In this document: positions 23,315 through 39,948 of the stretch, piece by piece
How the letters are laid out: each line of letters opens with the position of its first letter
How positions within the stretch are numbered: position 1 is the first letter of the stretch
Source of the DNA: Trichoplax adhaerens
Lineage: Eukaryota; Placozoa; Uniplacotomia; Trichoplacea; Trichoplacidae
Assembly (NCBI RefSeq): GCF_000150275.1
Contig: NW_002060951.1
Coordinates: forward strand, 1,994,297-2,058,296
Direction: 5' to 3'
Length of the DNA stretch: 64,000 bases
Program-made: the position numbers and the translations under genes
Notes under the pieces: generated by a model
The model's database searches: none
Seen by the model: only the letters and a program-made list of their open reading frames with translations
Told to the model about the DNA's origin: nothing

Positions 23315-26300
23315 AGAACGCATGCATGAGCCCCACAGTATCCTTAAAGGTACGTTCACAGAGACTAGTTGGAACCTTACTATATTTTATTTTCCACTTG
23401 ATCTGATCTTACTTAATTTTGATGTTCATAATTATAAGTGAACAACAACTGGATCGCTGGCCATGTAATCCTTAATCTTGGATAGTAATAGCTAGTTGAT
23501 GACAAGCAATAATTAATGAATAAAAAGCACTAAGTAAACGTAGCTATTCAAAGATTCCTCCTAACACCATCTCAATCGTGACTGACCCATTCCATTCCTA
23601 CGCTGTCGCAGTTTTCCCAAGGCATTATTAAATTTCCTTTATTTCGTTTCTAGCTGCTATCTCCAAAAGTTAGCGTATAGAGTTGCCGATTATTGATTTC
23701 GCCAATCTCATACCTAGCAGCCATTTTACCTTGATAAGCTTATCTGTATCAATTGGCGATCGGTGAGTGATGAATAAAGTAGGAGCAAAAGTAACAGGAA
23801 TACAATTGCTAACGGATTGATGGTTATAATTAATTAATATTAATGATACTTGTACGCGTATTACCAATGAAAGAAATTATTTCTAATGTTGAACAGATAG
23901 TACTAAGAGCTATTTCAAACAGTATCCACTGAATAATTAATAGTCTTTTACACTATATAATCCATCAATATTACCGAACCGATTAGTCAAACAAATATAA
24001 TTTTTGTTAAATACAGTACATTAACATTGATAATTATAATTGATTAGCTCGAGAAGTATCATCATAACAGCAATAATAATAACAATTTCAAAACTGTGCA
24101 TCCGTTTGAAATGGAATTTTTGCTGAATACGATTCATTGATTTGCTCAAGAAGTATCTATCATGACAACAATAACAACAACCACATCAAAACTGTTTTAT
24201 CCATCAAGGTTTTTGCTTTTCTACTTGCTAGTTGTTGTAATGGTAGATCAAGAATTGGTCAATAATTAGAATTAATTAATTGATGCTACTACTGACGATG
24301 GATGTTTATCGCTGTGTAATGGAAACATTCACTCTAGTTATCTATTCATATACCAAGTAATTAAATATTCAATGTTGCCATTGAAACAGACATGATTGCA
24401 GATCTCCTTTGAGTATCACACACGCAGATCAAGGTATAATCCAGCCATTAAATGCAATTTACTGTACTCAAAGTTGCCATTGAACGCGCCCGGCCATTAG
24501 AAATATTTTACAACAGTTACTGTCGTTGGAGTGTCATCAAAAACATACTACAGTCCATCTTCTTTAAATCAGTATTATACTGATAGACTTTACGATTTAA
24601 ACTGGCTATTAGAATACTATAGAACTTTTAATTACAATACTTCGCCGTGGTTGTCGAAACAGATATTGTTGAAGTTTTAGAGATATCAACTGATTAATTC
24701 ATTATGTTATTGATACAGATTCTATAAAATATTATAATACGCGTATATTCACTCTTGTCAATGAAGCAGGCATGACAGTGGAATATCTTTCAAATCAATC
24801 TTCATACACGTATCGAACATTTTATAGATGTAAACTGCTACTACAACACATTTTAGAATGATCACTGTTATCATTAATACTGGTACTACAGCAGATCTTT
24901 ATTGACATGACCATCATATATGGGTTAGAGATTCAAACTTCCTGGTGACTACTAGAACATAATTTACATTATTCACTGTTTTCATGAAACGAGCGTGACA
25001 GCAGAGAGTGAATTTTTTATAATATGAGTAACAATTGTATCATGCTCATAGTAACAGATATGCACTAGCTATTAAAAATTTATCTTTACAGTGATTCATA
25101 TCTTCTATGGCCCACGTATTAATATGGCATCCACAATTAGAGATAGCTATGAGTTCAGTATGGAACATGTAGCCAATTCTAATGAGTGCAAATGCTAAAT
25201 GAGATATTTTCTACGATGTTTTAAGTGTGTACAACATACAAAAATAAGATGATGTAAAACAGTCTGTAAATAATTCGCTGTTATTTAGGGATTTCGAATA
25301 TTCTGCAATTCATGATAGTAACGCATGTAATTATATTTTTTCGGACAGTAGAGTAATAAATTAAGCAGCAATACTGTTCGTAATTGTATATAACCATACA
25401 TATTCTCCTATTGAAAACAACACCTATGCATAGGTTTTAGAATCCTCTATGCTTTTCTCTTTTAATCTGCATCACTACTGTGTTATACACATTTAAATAG
25501 AAATCGCTTACTTGAAATTATTCAAAAAATACTCACGGATGAAAGTCGCAGTTATGCTATTTTAATACAGCACCGACACGCTATAGAAGCTGTCGATACC
25601 GTCATTACTGCTATATCTACTCTCTACTTGTCTTACAGTCAATATTGAAATATTTACCTATCGATCAATTCATCATATTAATGATGGACACCCAAGGTTG
25701 TGTACGTATACTCTTTCATTGTATACTGTACATATAACTTTACTAGTAATAATAATTAATTAGTACAATCGATACTGATTAGACCCTAGGGTCTCTAACT
25801 ATAATTTTTGCGATTTATGGTTTCATAGAATAGGCGTGAATATAAACTCTAAAGTAGGAATTATTAGTTTTCATACATTATCTTCTGTTGTTCCTTTTAT
25901 CTACCTTGATCCCGGGTTAACCATTAATACTGTACTGTACTTGTTTGTATAACTGTTTTAGATTTGGTACAGATCACAAATTCGTACGATTTCGTTGCTA
26001 TTAGTATTTTTATTTGCTATCTTTTCACAAAATCAATTCGTAGCTGCAATAATGGAAATTACCAAAAGATCATCTTGTCACTCTTAAATATTTAGTAAAA
26101 TTATTTTTACATCCTGAAAAAAACATGCCGTAAGAACATGTATCAGTAAAAATCTTGGTTCAATCATAGTATCATACCCTTGTTATTTTGTACTAGTCAA
26201 AATAAAATTACATTCCCGTAGTTGAAAATAATTTCAAGGGGATAAGAACTTGAACCAATGTCAAAGTTGACTTGGCAACTTTTAACAATAACCCTGTTGT

Positions 26301-28023
26301 TTTTGTTGACATTCAACAGCCCATCAACATTTCTTGTCGCCTGCGATTGATATCCTTGTTACCATCCAATTGATTCTACTACTCTACAGTATGTATCAAC
26401 ATATTAAAGTAACCATGACAATTGTCTCCAATCGATATGTTATTGGTACTAACACAGTCTTTATTTTTTACAACGCCACTTGCCAAATCACTATTTAATT
26501 ATGATGTTAGGAGTTTCCATTCGAAATTTCAGTTAATTTCCATTAATTCTTTTCACATCTGTCGAGTTAACTTTTTACTAGTTTCAGTGTGCTTGCTTAC
26601 TAATAAATCATGATAGAAGTGATGACAATATGTTTTCCTCCTACTCCAGTATACTGTTAACTTTTGACTAGTGTGATTACTGATTAATCATGAAAGAAAA
26701 TGTCTATGCGGTCCACATACTCTATAATACTGTCGATGATTCGATGATCTTATCATGGATACTATCCATCATACACAGTTAAAAGGCCTCATGCGGCTAT
26801 ACACGCACTGTATTGTTTCTAGCCATTATTCCATTACGGTAACAACTTGATTGTATTAATTCGGCTTTCATCGGAAAGTAACCTAAGGCGAATACAGACA
26901 TTCACGTTGTATTCATTGCGCCCTCATGAGGTACTTAGCATTACTCAATAACTATTCCACGTGTACTCCTTTATTAGCGGTTCATCCTCAAGGGATTACT
27001 TCACATTCTATACGACGAACGCAGTCATACTGAATGTACAGTACATTGAATATTGAAAATTGTGCATGATAAATTTCACGTAATCTTGATTATACTGTAT
27101 AATTATGATAATGTCGAAGGGAGTAACCTAATCTATTTAATAAAGGCTGATTGACGGTTCTAATCAGCGTACTCAAAGTGTTGTAATAATAAGTATATCT
27201 ATAATCCTATGCTATTTGGTAATAAAATCACCAAGGAGAAAAATTTCATTATAGCTCTGACAAAAGTCTTGTTTCTTGCAAGATATACGAGTAAATCTAA
27301 ACTATGCTAGGCATAGTTATACTGCATCAGTATTTCTCTGTAGACATATTTCTATTTTTTCTATATGCTTACCTTTAAATGATAAGAAAATGTCCAAATC
27401 TATTTTTAAGATGAAAGATAACTCTCCTGGATACCTCTTTAAATATTAATGTTGGTATTTCGAACTACTTCTAAGAATCTTAATGGGTGTATTCATTTTT
27501 GTCACAAACAGCGCTAATAATACCGAGTTGTTGTAATGCACGTTCAAATTATGTATATGTATTATTTCAAAATAAATACAGAAAGTATCTGGTTTCGTTC
27601 ACACGAATATCCTAATCATGTAAACTGATAGGTGCAATGTGAAATACAAAATTTATGATAATAAAATAATATATGCGTGCATGTAGATAGTTAGTTGTTT
27701 GCTACTTTTGCCATTACCATTTTAGGAATTAATGGTCATATCCATAACTATGTATATTGTATCATCGCAGATATTCTTTCCCATTTATATAACGTTATTG
27801 GTCTATTCTATTGTGTATTGTTTACCATCCAGCACAGTAGTACTGTACGTATTACGGGCCGTAATTAAGTATGTCTTTTCCAAAGAAGCTTGACACAGAA
27901 TTATAGTCATACATTTCTACATGAATAGTAATGATAAGATTACTAAATGAAGTTAATAACAACACTTAATGTTAAATTCCTACACCTTTCGCTACTGCTT
28001 CATCATAGATTTTAAATTTACAG
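23315..28023. other. Non-coding stretch, intergenic or 5' intron of the CaMKK gene
   Basis: I see no exon with clear support. The interval contains the degenerate tandem array described at 24320-25100 and one open stretch without a start codon at about 25495-25650. The next coding exon is preceded by a good acceptor at 28022-28023, so at least part of this interval is probably an intron of the following gene. Confidence 0.45.
24320..25100. repeat. Degenerate tandem array, unit about 110-116 bp
   Basis: A recurring block resembling CACTGTTGTCATTGAAACAG followed by CATGACAGCAGATCT appears at about 24371, 24466, 24519, 24635, 24749, 24863 and 24972. The last four starts are spaced 109-116 bp apart. 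Between them another block resembling GATTTAAACTGCTATTAGAA recurs (about 24593, 24829, 24930, 25066). Copies are heavily substituted. Two similar units of about 93 bp precede it at 24043-24110 and 24134-24205 (CTCGAGAAGTATC / CTCAAGAAGTATC). It has no coding potential. Confidence 0.5.
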
Positions 28024-28057
28024 AAGATACATCATACATACGAGAATAACAAACGAA

Positions 28058-33032
<4,975 letters not shown>

Positions 33033-35219
33033 TTATTAGAATTAAGTTCTATTTTTATAGAAATAGCTGAAGAAACGAAATCAATTTTTTTGCAATTTTT
33101 TGAAATATCTTACTTAGATGTTCTATACAATATGATTTATGAAGCAGACTGTATCACTTAAATGATATTTTAATGCTATAATTACTGGAACTCGGATAGA
33201 TGTGCGTCCAGTGAAGCCATTCTATATTGTATTTTTATCAAAGCTATGCATATTCACCATAGGGCTACTAAAAATTACAATATTACGTTTTGGTTGACTT
33301 GAAGATGTTACCAATCTTATTTACTACGGTCCACTTTTGGTACTAATATATATTCAGGATGCTACATCAGATGCCCTCCTATTACAGTATAAGAAGACAT
33401 TTATTATATTTGATTTATAAATTCATAGAAAGCTATTGATATATATTTCAAAGGACGAAAATATAGCAGGATATTTTTCTAAATTTTCGCGAGTGTATTT
33501 CATTAGTCGATTCTAAGTAATCTTTACCTACTTTTAGTAACCAAACATAGAGACATGTAGATGCAGCCATATTTAGGGATCACTGGTAGAAATAATCGGG
33601 TTTAGTATACGTAATTACAAGAATAACGACTGCTTAAGTATTAAAATGACTTAAAGTTGCAAGCTTATTAATGTTTTGATTTCTATCCGACATATATTTA
33701 CGATGTAATGCCTGTTTCGCCATTTCTTCAAAATTATGAATTTGTCAGAACACTGATAAAGTGTGTCAAATACAGTGGCAAGGCTGCGATTTCTAGTTAA
33801 TTTCACTTTATGATGTCGTATAAAATCAGTTCTTAAAAACAAAGAATATATGTATCTGTATCTCTGCAGTAACAATAAAACATTATAGCCAAACCCCACA
33901 AACTGCGCACTTTAGATACCATTCACAAATAGATACTTGCAGTACATAATCTTACAATCTAACCTATAAAAAATGCTCTACGTATTTGATGGACGTAATA
34001 CAAATACACTATTGGAAAAATTTCATATTACCGGAATTGAATTATCAGCTTGGATACGGTACGGCAATTCTGTATTGCGTATTTACCTATAGTTTATTAG
34101 AAATCTTCATTGATACCTTGGCCAACCTTTAAATATCTATCTAACTATGATAAAAAATGTATGCTATTTGCTAATTTATTAATAAAACATTGATACTACA
34201 GTAGATTGTATTCCGTGAGACGATACTGGGACCTAGTTATGATTACTGTCTCTGAAATTTTATTATGGTTATGTTTTATCATGCGATTTTGTAAATTTGA
34301 TAGTATTCAAAATATATGGCTATTAATACTCCTAACAGGAAATACCTCTTACCCTAACGGGTCTGCTTTACATATACAGATAAATCAGCACGCAAATATT
34401 CCTGCGACGTTCATTAGTCAGAAATATCAGTTTACGAAAGAGATCTTTTTAGATTAAAGTTAAGTATTAACCACTCGTACCATCTCAAAAAACGAATTAT
34501 AGTATATCGCAAACATTTTTCACTAATATACGTGCATATCTTACTTCAGATTGTTAATTATTGCGCAATACTACGATCAAATACATTCATCAACACCAGC
34601 ACTGTAGCATCAATTTTAGACACCTTGCAGCATTATTCGCTACAATTTAAAGTTTAATTCGCAGATCTCAACTAACAGTAGAATCATCGTGATTTCATAT
34701 TACCAGATGCCTATTGTATTGTCAACTAAGCATATGATACTGCTATACGGCTGATCAGTAAATTCACCGTCTGATCGAAAAACTCAAAAATAATGCACTA
34801 AGATACGCCTGCAGTAGCAGATCTTTTCATTGGTCAATGATTTAATGCTATTACAAATTAATACCTGGCAATGAAGGTGAAACTTCTGTATGCATTAATA
34901 TCATTTCACTCGATTTGCTACCAAATGAGTCTATATTCTATTATATCAATTTCGATATTGAACTCTTATGCAAATTGTAACGTCAATACCCTTCAAAATC
35001 CAGATTTATCATCAAAAATTATCTGAACGATTTATTGTTTCTGAAGCTATTCTGGCGTCTTCGGTCTAGTAAAATATGATCGCGGTCTGTTATCAATGCA
35101 AAGATAGAAAAATATTGAACTGCTAATATGAACAATATAAATGACAGAAATTATAGGATTATGGGAAGCACAAAAGCTATTTGCTTGCATTATTATGTCA
35201 GTTGGCTATCCTATAACAG
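33033..35219. other. Intergenic stretch between convergent CaMKK and PXMP2 genes
   Basis: It contains the 3'UTR regions of two convergent genes. ORFs at 33651-33899 (-) and 34206-34457 (+) have random composition and no splice context. No gene recognised. Confidence 0.5.
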
Positions 35220-35225
35220 TTTATT
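35220..35225 (-). terminator. Poly(A) signal of the PXMP2-like gene
   Basis: TTTATT on the plus strand is AATAAA on the minus strand, 72 nt beyond the stop codon at 35297-35299. Confidence 0.6.
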
Positions 35226-35296
35226 TTTACGCTAACTACTGATAATAATCATAGAACACCATAATGATTAATTATTATCACGATATCAGTGCCGAT

Positions 35297-36812
35297 TTAG
35301 GAGGTTTGCTTAGATGATAAGTAAATGTTCCAGCCCAATCCAACAAGGTTGCCGCATAAGACACGGTACTAAAAAAAAAGAAAAATGCCAGAAAGTTTTA
35401 ATCTATTACTTGCAAAGAATTATGAGAATCACTAGTTCTACGATTACTAAAAGCTATTCCGAAAAATATATTTACAGCAGGTTTATTTTGCACTAAAATT
35501 AAGTGTAATAAAGTACCATATACTAGTGTTCGAAATAAAGCTAGATTTTATAACCTAGTCAAGTATAACGTATTAGGATAAATCTACGGTACAAGGTACA
35601 TAAATTGGCATACATGTGTTGGAACGTAATTGACGATAATGTATTGGAATACAGTCCATACACGCCAATTCATTTTTAAAGCTATCCAATAGGATTTACG
35701 AATCCTATCCATGGCCACTTCAGATGAATGTCCCTAAATGCAGTTATTGTATCAATTAGTTGTATTAAAGGTGCACGATATTAAATCCCACATATGAAAT
35801 GTGCCCTATTACATAAGAACAATCGAAGACTATAAAGCTAGTAGTAATTAATAACTTTAAAATATTATGTCGCGTTTAATTATAGACATTTCTCATTTAG
35901 AAAAACTAGTAAACTGTAAGATAATAACGACTGCAATGGCAATATTAGAAGATTCTAAGATTGATATGTGACAAAATTGATGACTTATTCTTTAACTTCG
36001 ATAACGCGATTATATCTGAAGTAGCATGATTTCAAATTAGCAAACCTGAAAGAGTGCTACCAAGTAGAAGACTAAGAAGAGGAACGGTGGTGCAAATATC
36101 AAACGATCCACTAGGACTCGCACAGCAGGAGCAAATGGGACTTTCGATGGAACTAGTTTCTCCAGCCACTGATAGTAGAAATGCGAGAGCGGTCCGGTCA
36201 CGATTAAGCTAAAATTGAACATAGTGAATACTAGATATTAGAATTGAAAGTCTAATAAATGCGCACTAATAGATAAATTAGGACACTAAGTTTAGCACGT
36301 CCTCAACAAATCAGGATTCTGGTACTCATATCTTTAAGTTCTTAAATTTTCTAAATAACTAATATTAAAGATAAAATTTTACTGGAAGCTAATATTAAAG
36401 AAGCTTTAAAATAGGTAATGGAATGCTATACAGTAGCTTATTGAGTAGCGTTAGACGTGACTGGAAAGTCACTGATCCTGTAAAAATTCTAGTCACTATT
36501 TTAATGAAAGCGCTGAAAATGAACTACTTATTTATCAGAATTTCAGTATTTAGCCACCACTACACTAGCTACGCCTGCCAATCAGGGAAAAACAATTTAT
36601 AGTAGTGCCAAGCATTGCATTTGAGTCTGCGAGTCTTACTTAAAAAAGGCGTAAGCTCCAACGTTTCTCCATACTATGGTTCCTTGACCACCTTGAGCTA
36701 GTTTTTGTGATATAAAATCACCTAAGCCAGCAAGAATCGCACTACAAAACAAGAATAAACATCAATCTGTGTTATAAAAAACACTTATACCCCGTGATAG
36801 GGAGAATCATAG
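35297..36812 (-). CDS. PXMP2: Mpv17/PXMP2 family membrane protein
   Basis: This is a small four-helix integral membrane protein; the family forms non-selective channels in peroxisomal (PXMP2) or inner mitochondrial (MPV17) membranes. Exons on the minus strand in transcription order: 36812-36791, 36741-36640, 36208-36046, 35733-35614, 35368-35297, all in phase. Diagnostic blocks are AILAGLGDFISQKL, VTGPLSHFYYQWLEKLVP, VLVDRLIFAPPFLFLVFY, IALKMNWRVWTVFQYIIVNY and YRVLCGNLVGLGWNIYLS. The GPLSHFYY, DRLIFAP and MNWRVWT blocks are closest to PXMP2 among the family, though I cannot run a tree. The first 22-nt exon contains an ATG (36808-36810). A remote first exon at 39912-39948 (MNGKQSDRPLLN) joins it in phase, giving 171 residues against about 195 in human PXMP2. 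The family N-terminal motif with Tyr-Leu and Pro may therefore be missing or lie in an unfound exon. Confidence 0.88.
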
Positions 36813-39800
36813 CTAGGAAACAACTTAGTTAACTTATTTTTTTTTAACGTTCAAGGTTACGATATTAAGGTATTTAAATAATTTAACATAATCTAATTTG
36901 CTAAAATAAAGCATCCAATAGTTGTTTCTGTTATGCTGCTGTTCATAAATCCTTAGAATATTTTCATGTGTGCCGTCCATTATGTACGATAACTGGTATT
37001 ACATTATATACGGTAGTATTAAAGTAAAATGTTCACGACTTTGTTGAACGTTTAGCTAGTTAAGTTCTTTAATGAATATTGAAAGAAATTCCAATCACAA
37101 AAGCTATAAATTATCTAGTATAAAATTTTCATTTAATTTATTACTTGGAGCATTCTAGATACCGTACTAGACATAATTGCACTGGCGACAATGCGATATC
37201 GTTTACATCAGATGTATCCCTAATTCAGTGATTAAAATCGCTAACTATAAATCTTTATTCAAATTCTTATTCATACGAATATATCACAACTAAACATCTT
37301 GCATTATATCAGCAATATTTTCAGTGAAATTGCAGGATCAAATCTTAAACGTTAAGCATGCATTTAGTTTGAAGTTTAATTTCTATTCATATGAACGTGT
37401 AGTCTACTAGTACGGTATAGTTATCTTATTTAAATAGACCAGATATACCACCTAAAAAGCTACCCGATCGTTTCTAATTTTTAAATGTATCTATATAATG
37501 TAACGGATTTAGATATGAATTCCAAATAAATGAAGATATTGAAGTCAGAGCAGTTGTTACTCTACTTTAAAAGATGTGGCAGTTAAGTATAAATTGAACA
37601 AGGGTAAATATCAAATAATAATGTGGACAACACAAGGTAATCTTCCGTTGCATATAATTATAATTGTCCAATTTTCATCAACAAGTAGTATAAGTACTCC
37701 TATTAAATACATGTTAACGCTAATCCGACGAAATCAGTTGCTAGGGAAAGAGCTAGCGTCGATATTAGTTAAAGAAGTCAGAATGAGATGACTTCGGGAC
37801 ATGGAAAGGCTAACTTAAATTTTATATTACCTCTGGTAAGAGACATTGAAGTATAAAAAATGTCGGAACTCAGAACCGAATGACTTAGTATATCAAAACC
37901 AAAGTCTTTTATATTCTGTATTATGACAGATTTTGGAGCCACGCTGATATCAGCAAATAGATTGTACTAATGAGATCATCCAATCGAGCATGATATTAAA
38001 TATGCTCATAACACGAGTTTGACTTAGTTAAGATATATATAGAAAAAGACCTTCTTTAAAGGGTTTAATAAAAAATCTACTAAATCACTAAAGAGTTTTC
38101 CCTATTTTACAATGATGACCAGCAAACTTATTGAGAAATCGAATTAAAAGAATGATTGCAGTAAAGTAACAAGGTCCTCTTCAAGTTGATAAAACCGAAC
38201 AAATAATGTTCAGAAAAACATTTTAAGTAGATTATTTCTTAAGCGATTACGAAGGATATCCAATTTACCTTGTAATTGACTTAGTTGCCAATGGATAGTG
38301 TTGAAGAAGATAGAAATATCGGTCTAACAACCGATGCAATATATTTTGTTTGCCTTTCTCCGACATTTTTTCACTTGCTTTCCTTTTTTCAAGATAGAAA
38401 CGTGATGATCAAAGATAGCGTGTATTTTAACCTGCAACTATGACTGTTATAAGTAAGTTGTACCTTCTTTAAATTCATGGGAGGATTTAAAATTAATTTA
38501 TTTTTTCTTGCGAACCAATGTTAGCATCGACGCTATAGTCGCCGTAGGGAGTCCCTGAACCTTATACCTCAATACTCTACCCATGAAAAAATTAAAAAAT
38601 ACTTGTAACCGTCACTTTCCGACTGACACTGAAACTGTATAAATATTCAAATATTGTTGTAGTATAATATTTAAATTATTAATATTAAGAAATTGACTTT
38701 GATCGTAACAGTATCGAATATTTTCATTTGTTTAAGCGATATCTACAAGACGCTAGTCTCTATTTTTACAGGATAAATTTCATCTTTTACAATGAGTTTT
38801 TGTTAGTAAGCCGTCAGCTACAAGGTGCTAGTCTCTGCTACTGTACTATGCTAGCAAGGATATTACTAATGGGAGTGAATGTAAGCAGTGAATGGCCATT
38901 GGCTGACCATTTTAATGTTATGTAGATTTCAGTTGCAGCTTCTGTGCCTAGTGTACTTTAACTGGATTAAAGCACTATATTGAAGTAAGAGATGTTTTGC
39001 TGAGAACCAAAAATTGCGGAAGGATACAGTACTAACATTACCAGCTACACAACCAATATTTCAACTGATGAACAGCCTTTTCGGTATTGTACACTGTGAT
39101 GACTGTCATAAAATATTTAATGCGGTTTACGCAATATAAAAAAGTTAATCTATTGGGTACTTGTAAAAGATTAATTGGCTACACAACACATCATTGCTAA
39201 ATAGGAACTACATTGAACCTGGGTTTTATTTTTAGAAACTAAAGTTGCGATTTTAATCGTGTATCTGAATGCAAATTCATTATCGTTAAATAATGAATCC
39301 GTTAACTTAAATCAAAAATATATCACAAAAACCATGGATCGCCTATGGATACTAACGTTAACACTTCTAGAGATCCTAGTTAAATCCACTATTAACTTCA
39401 TGATAGATTATGTAGTCCTCGACAATAATGAATTGTAATCATCACAGGAATAATACCATATACCACGTGTAAGATTCATGCAATTCGGGCAAATTTTGAA
39501 CTCAGATTATATATTTTAAAAACAATCTGCCTCTATAAATTTACGTATGACTATAAATTTATCCTAGTCAGCTTATTAAATCATTTGTTTCTGTTAGATA
39601 GTGAAATAAATCACTGAGAAATTCGATTTTCCTATACAGCAGATACTAATATTACTAACGAGTTCGACAACGATTGTGTTTGATTCTTAACTACTCAGTT
39701 ATTAAAGGAGTTGCTGCCAGAATAATGAAAATAACCATTTGTTAGTAAATCATGTACACATAGCTACTATAAATAGCTGAAATCATTATAATCAGTATTC

Positions 39801-39911
39801 ACAGAAATAAACGATTTCGGCTATTAGCAACATTCAATCAGACAGAAGTGCAGGCTCTCAAGTATCTATAAAGCAATAGTGATTTGGCTCCTCCGTATGC
39901 AGTAGTTTTAC
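36813..39911. other. Non-coding stretch, possibly intron 1 of the PXMP2-like gene
   Basis: No convincing exon on either strand. A plus-strand ORF at 38728-38925 contains a short internal direct repeat (CTACAAGACGCTAGTCTCT near 38743 and CTACAAGGTGCTAGTCTCT near 38819), but nothing is recognised. If the MNGK exon at 39912-39948 belongs to PXMP2, this is a 3.1-kb first intron, like those of HIP1 and GRK. Confidence 0.4.
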
Positions 39912-39948
39912 CATTTAGTAGAGGGCGGTCGCTTTGCTTGCCGTTCAT
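39912..39948 (-). CDS. Candidate first coding exon (MNGKQSDRPLLN), probably of the PXMP2-like gene
   Basis: On the minus strand an ATG at 39948 opens MNGKQSDRPLLN and one base, ending in a strong donor (AAATG|GTAAAAC). It sits in a block visibly richer in G+C than its surroundings, as do the first exons of HIP1 and GRK here. Phase 1 fits exactly the two leading bases (CT) of the exon at 36812-36791. Polar N-termini of this kind precede the first helix in Mpv17 proteins. The joining over 3.1 kb is inference; the exon could belong to another transcript or be chance. Confidence 0.4.
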
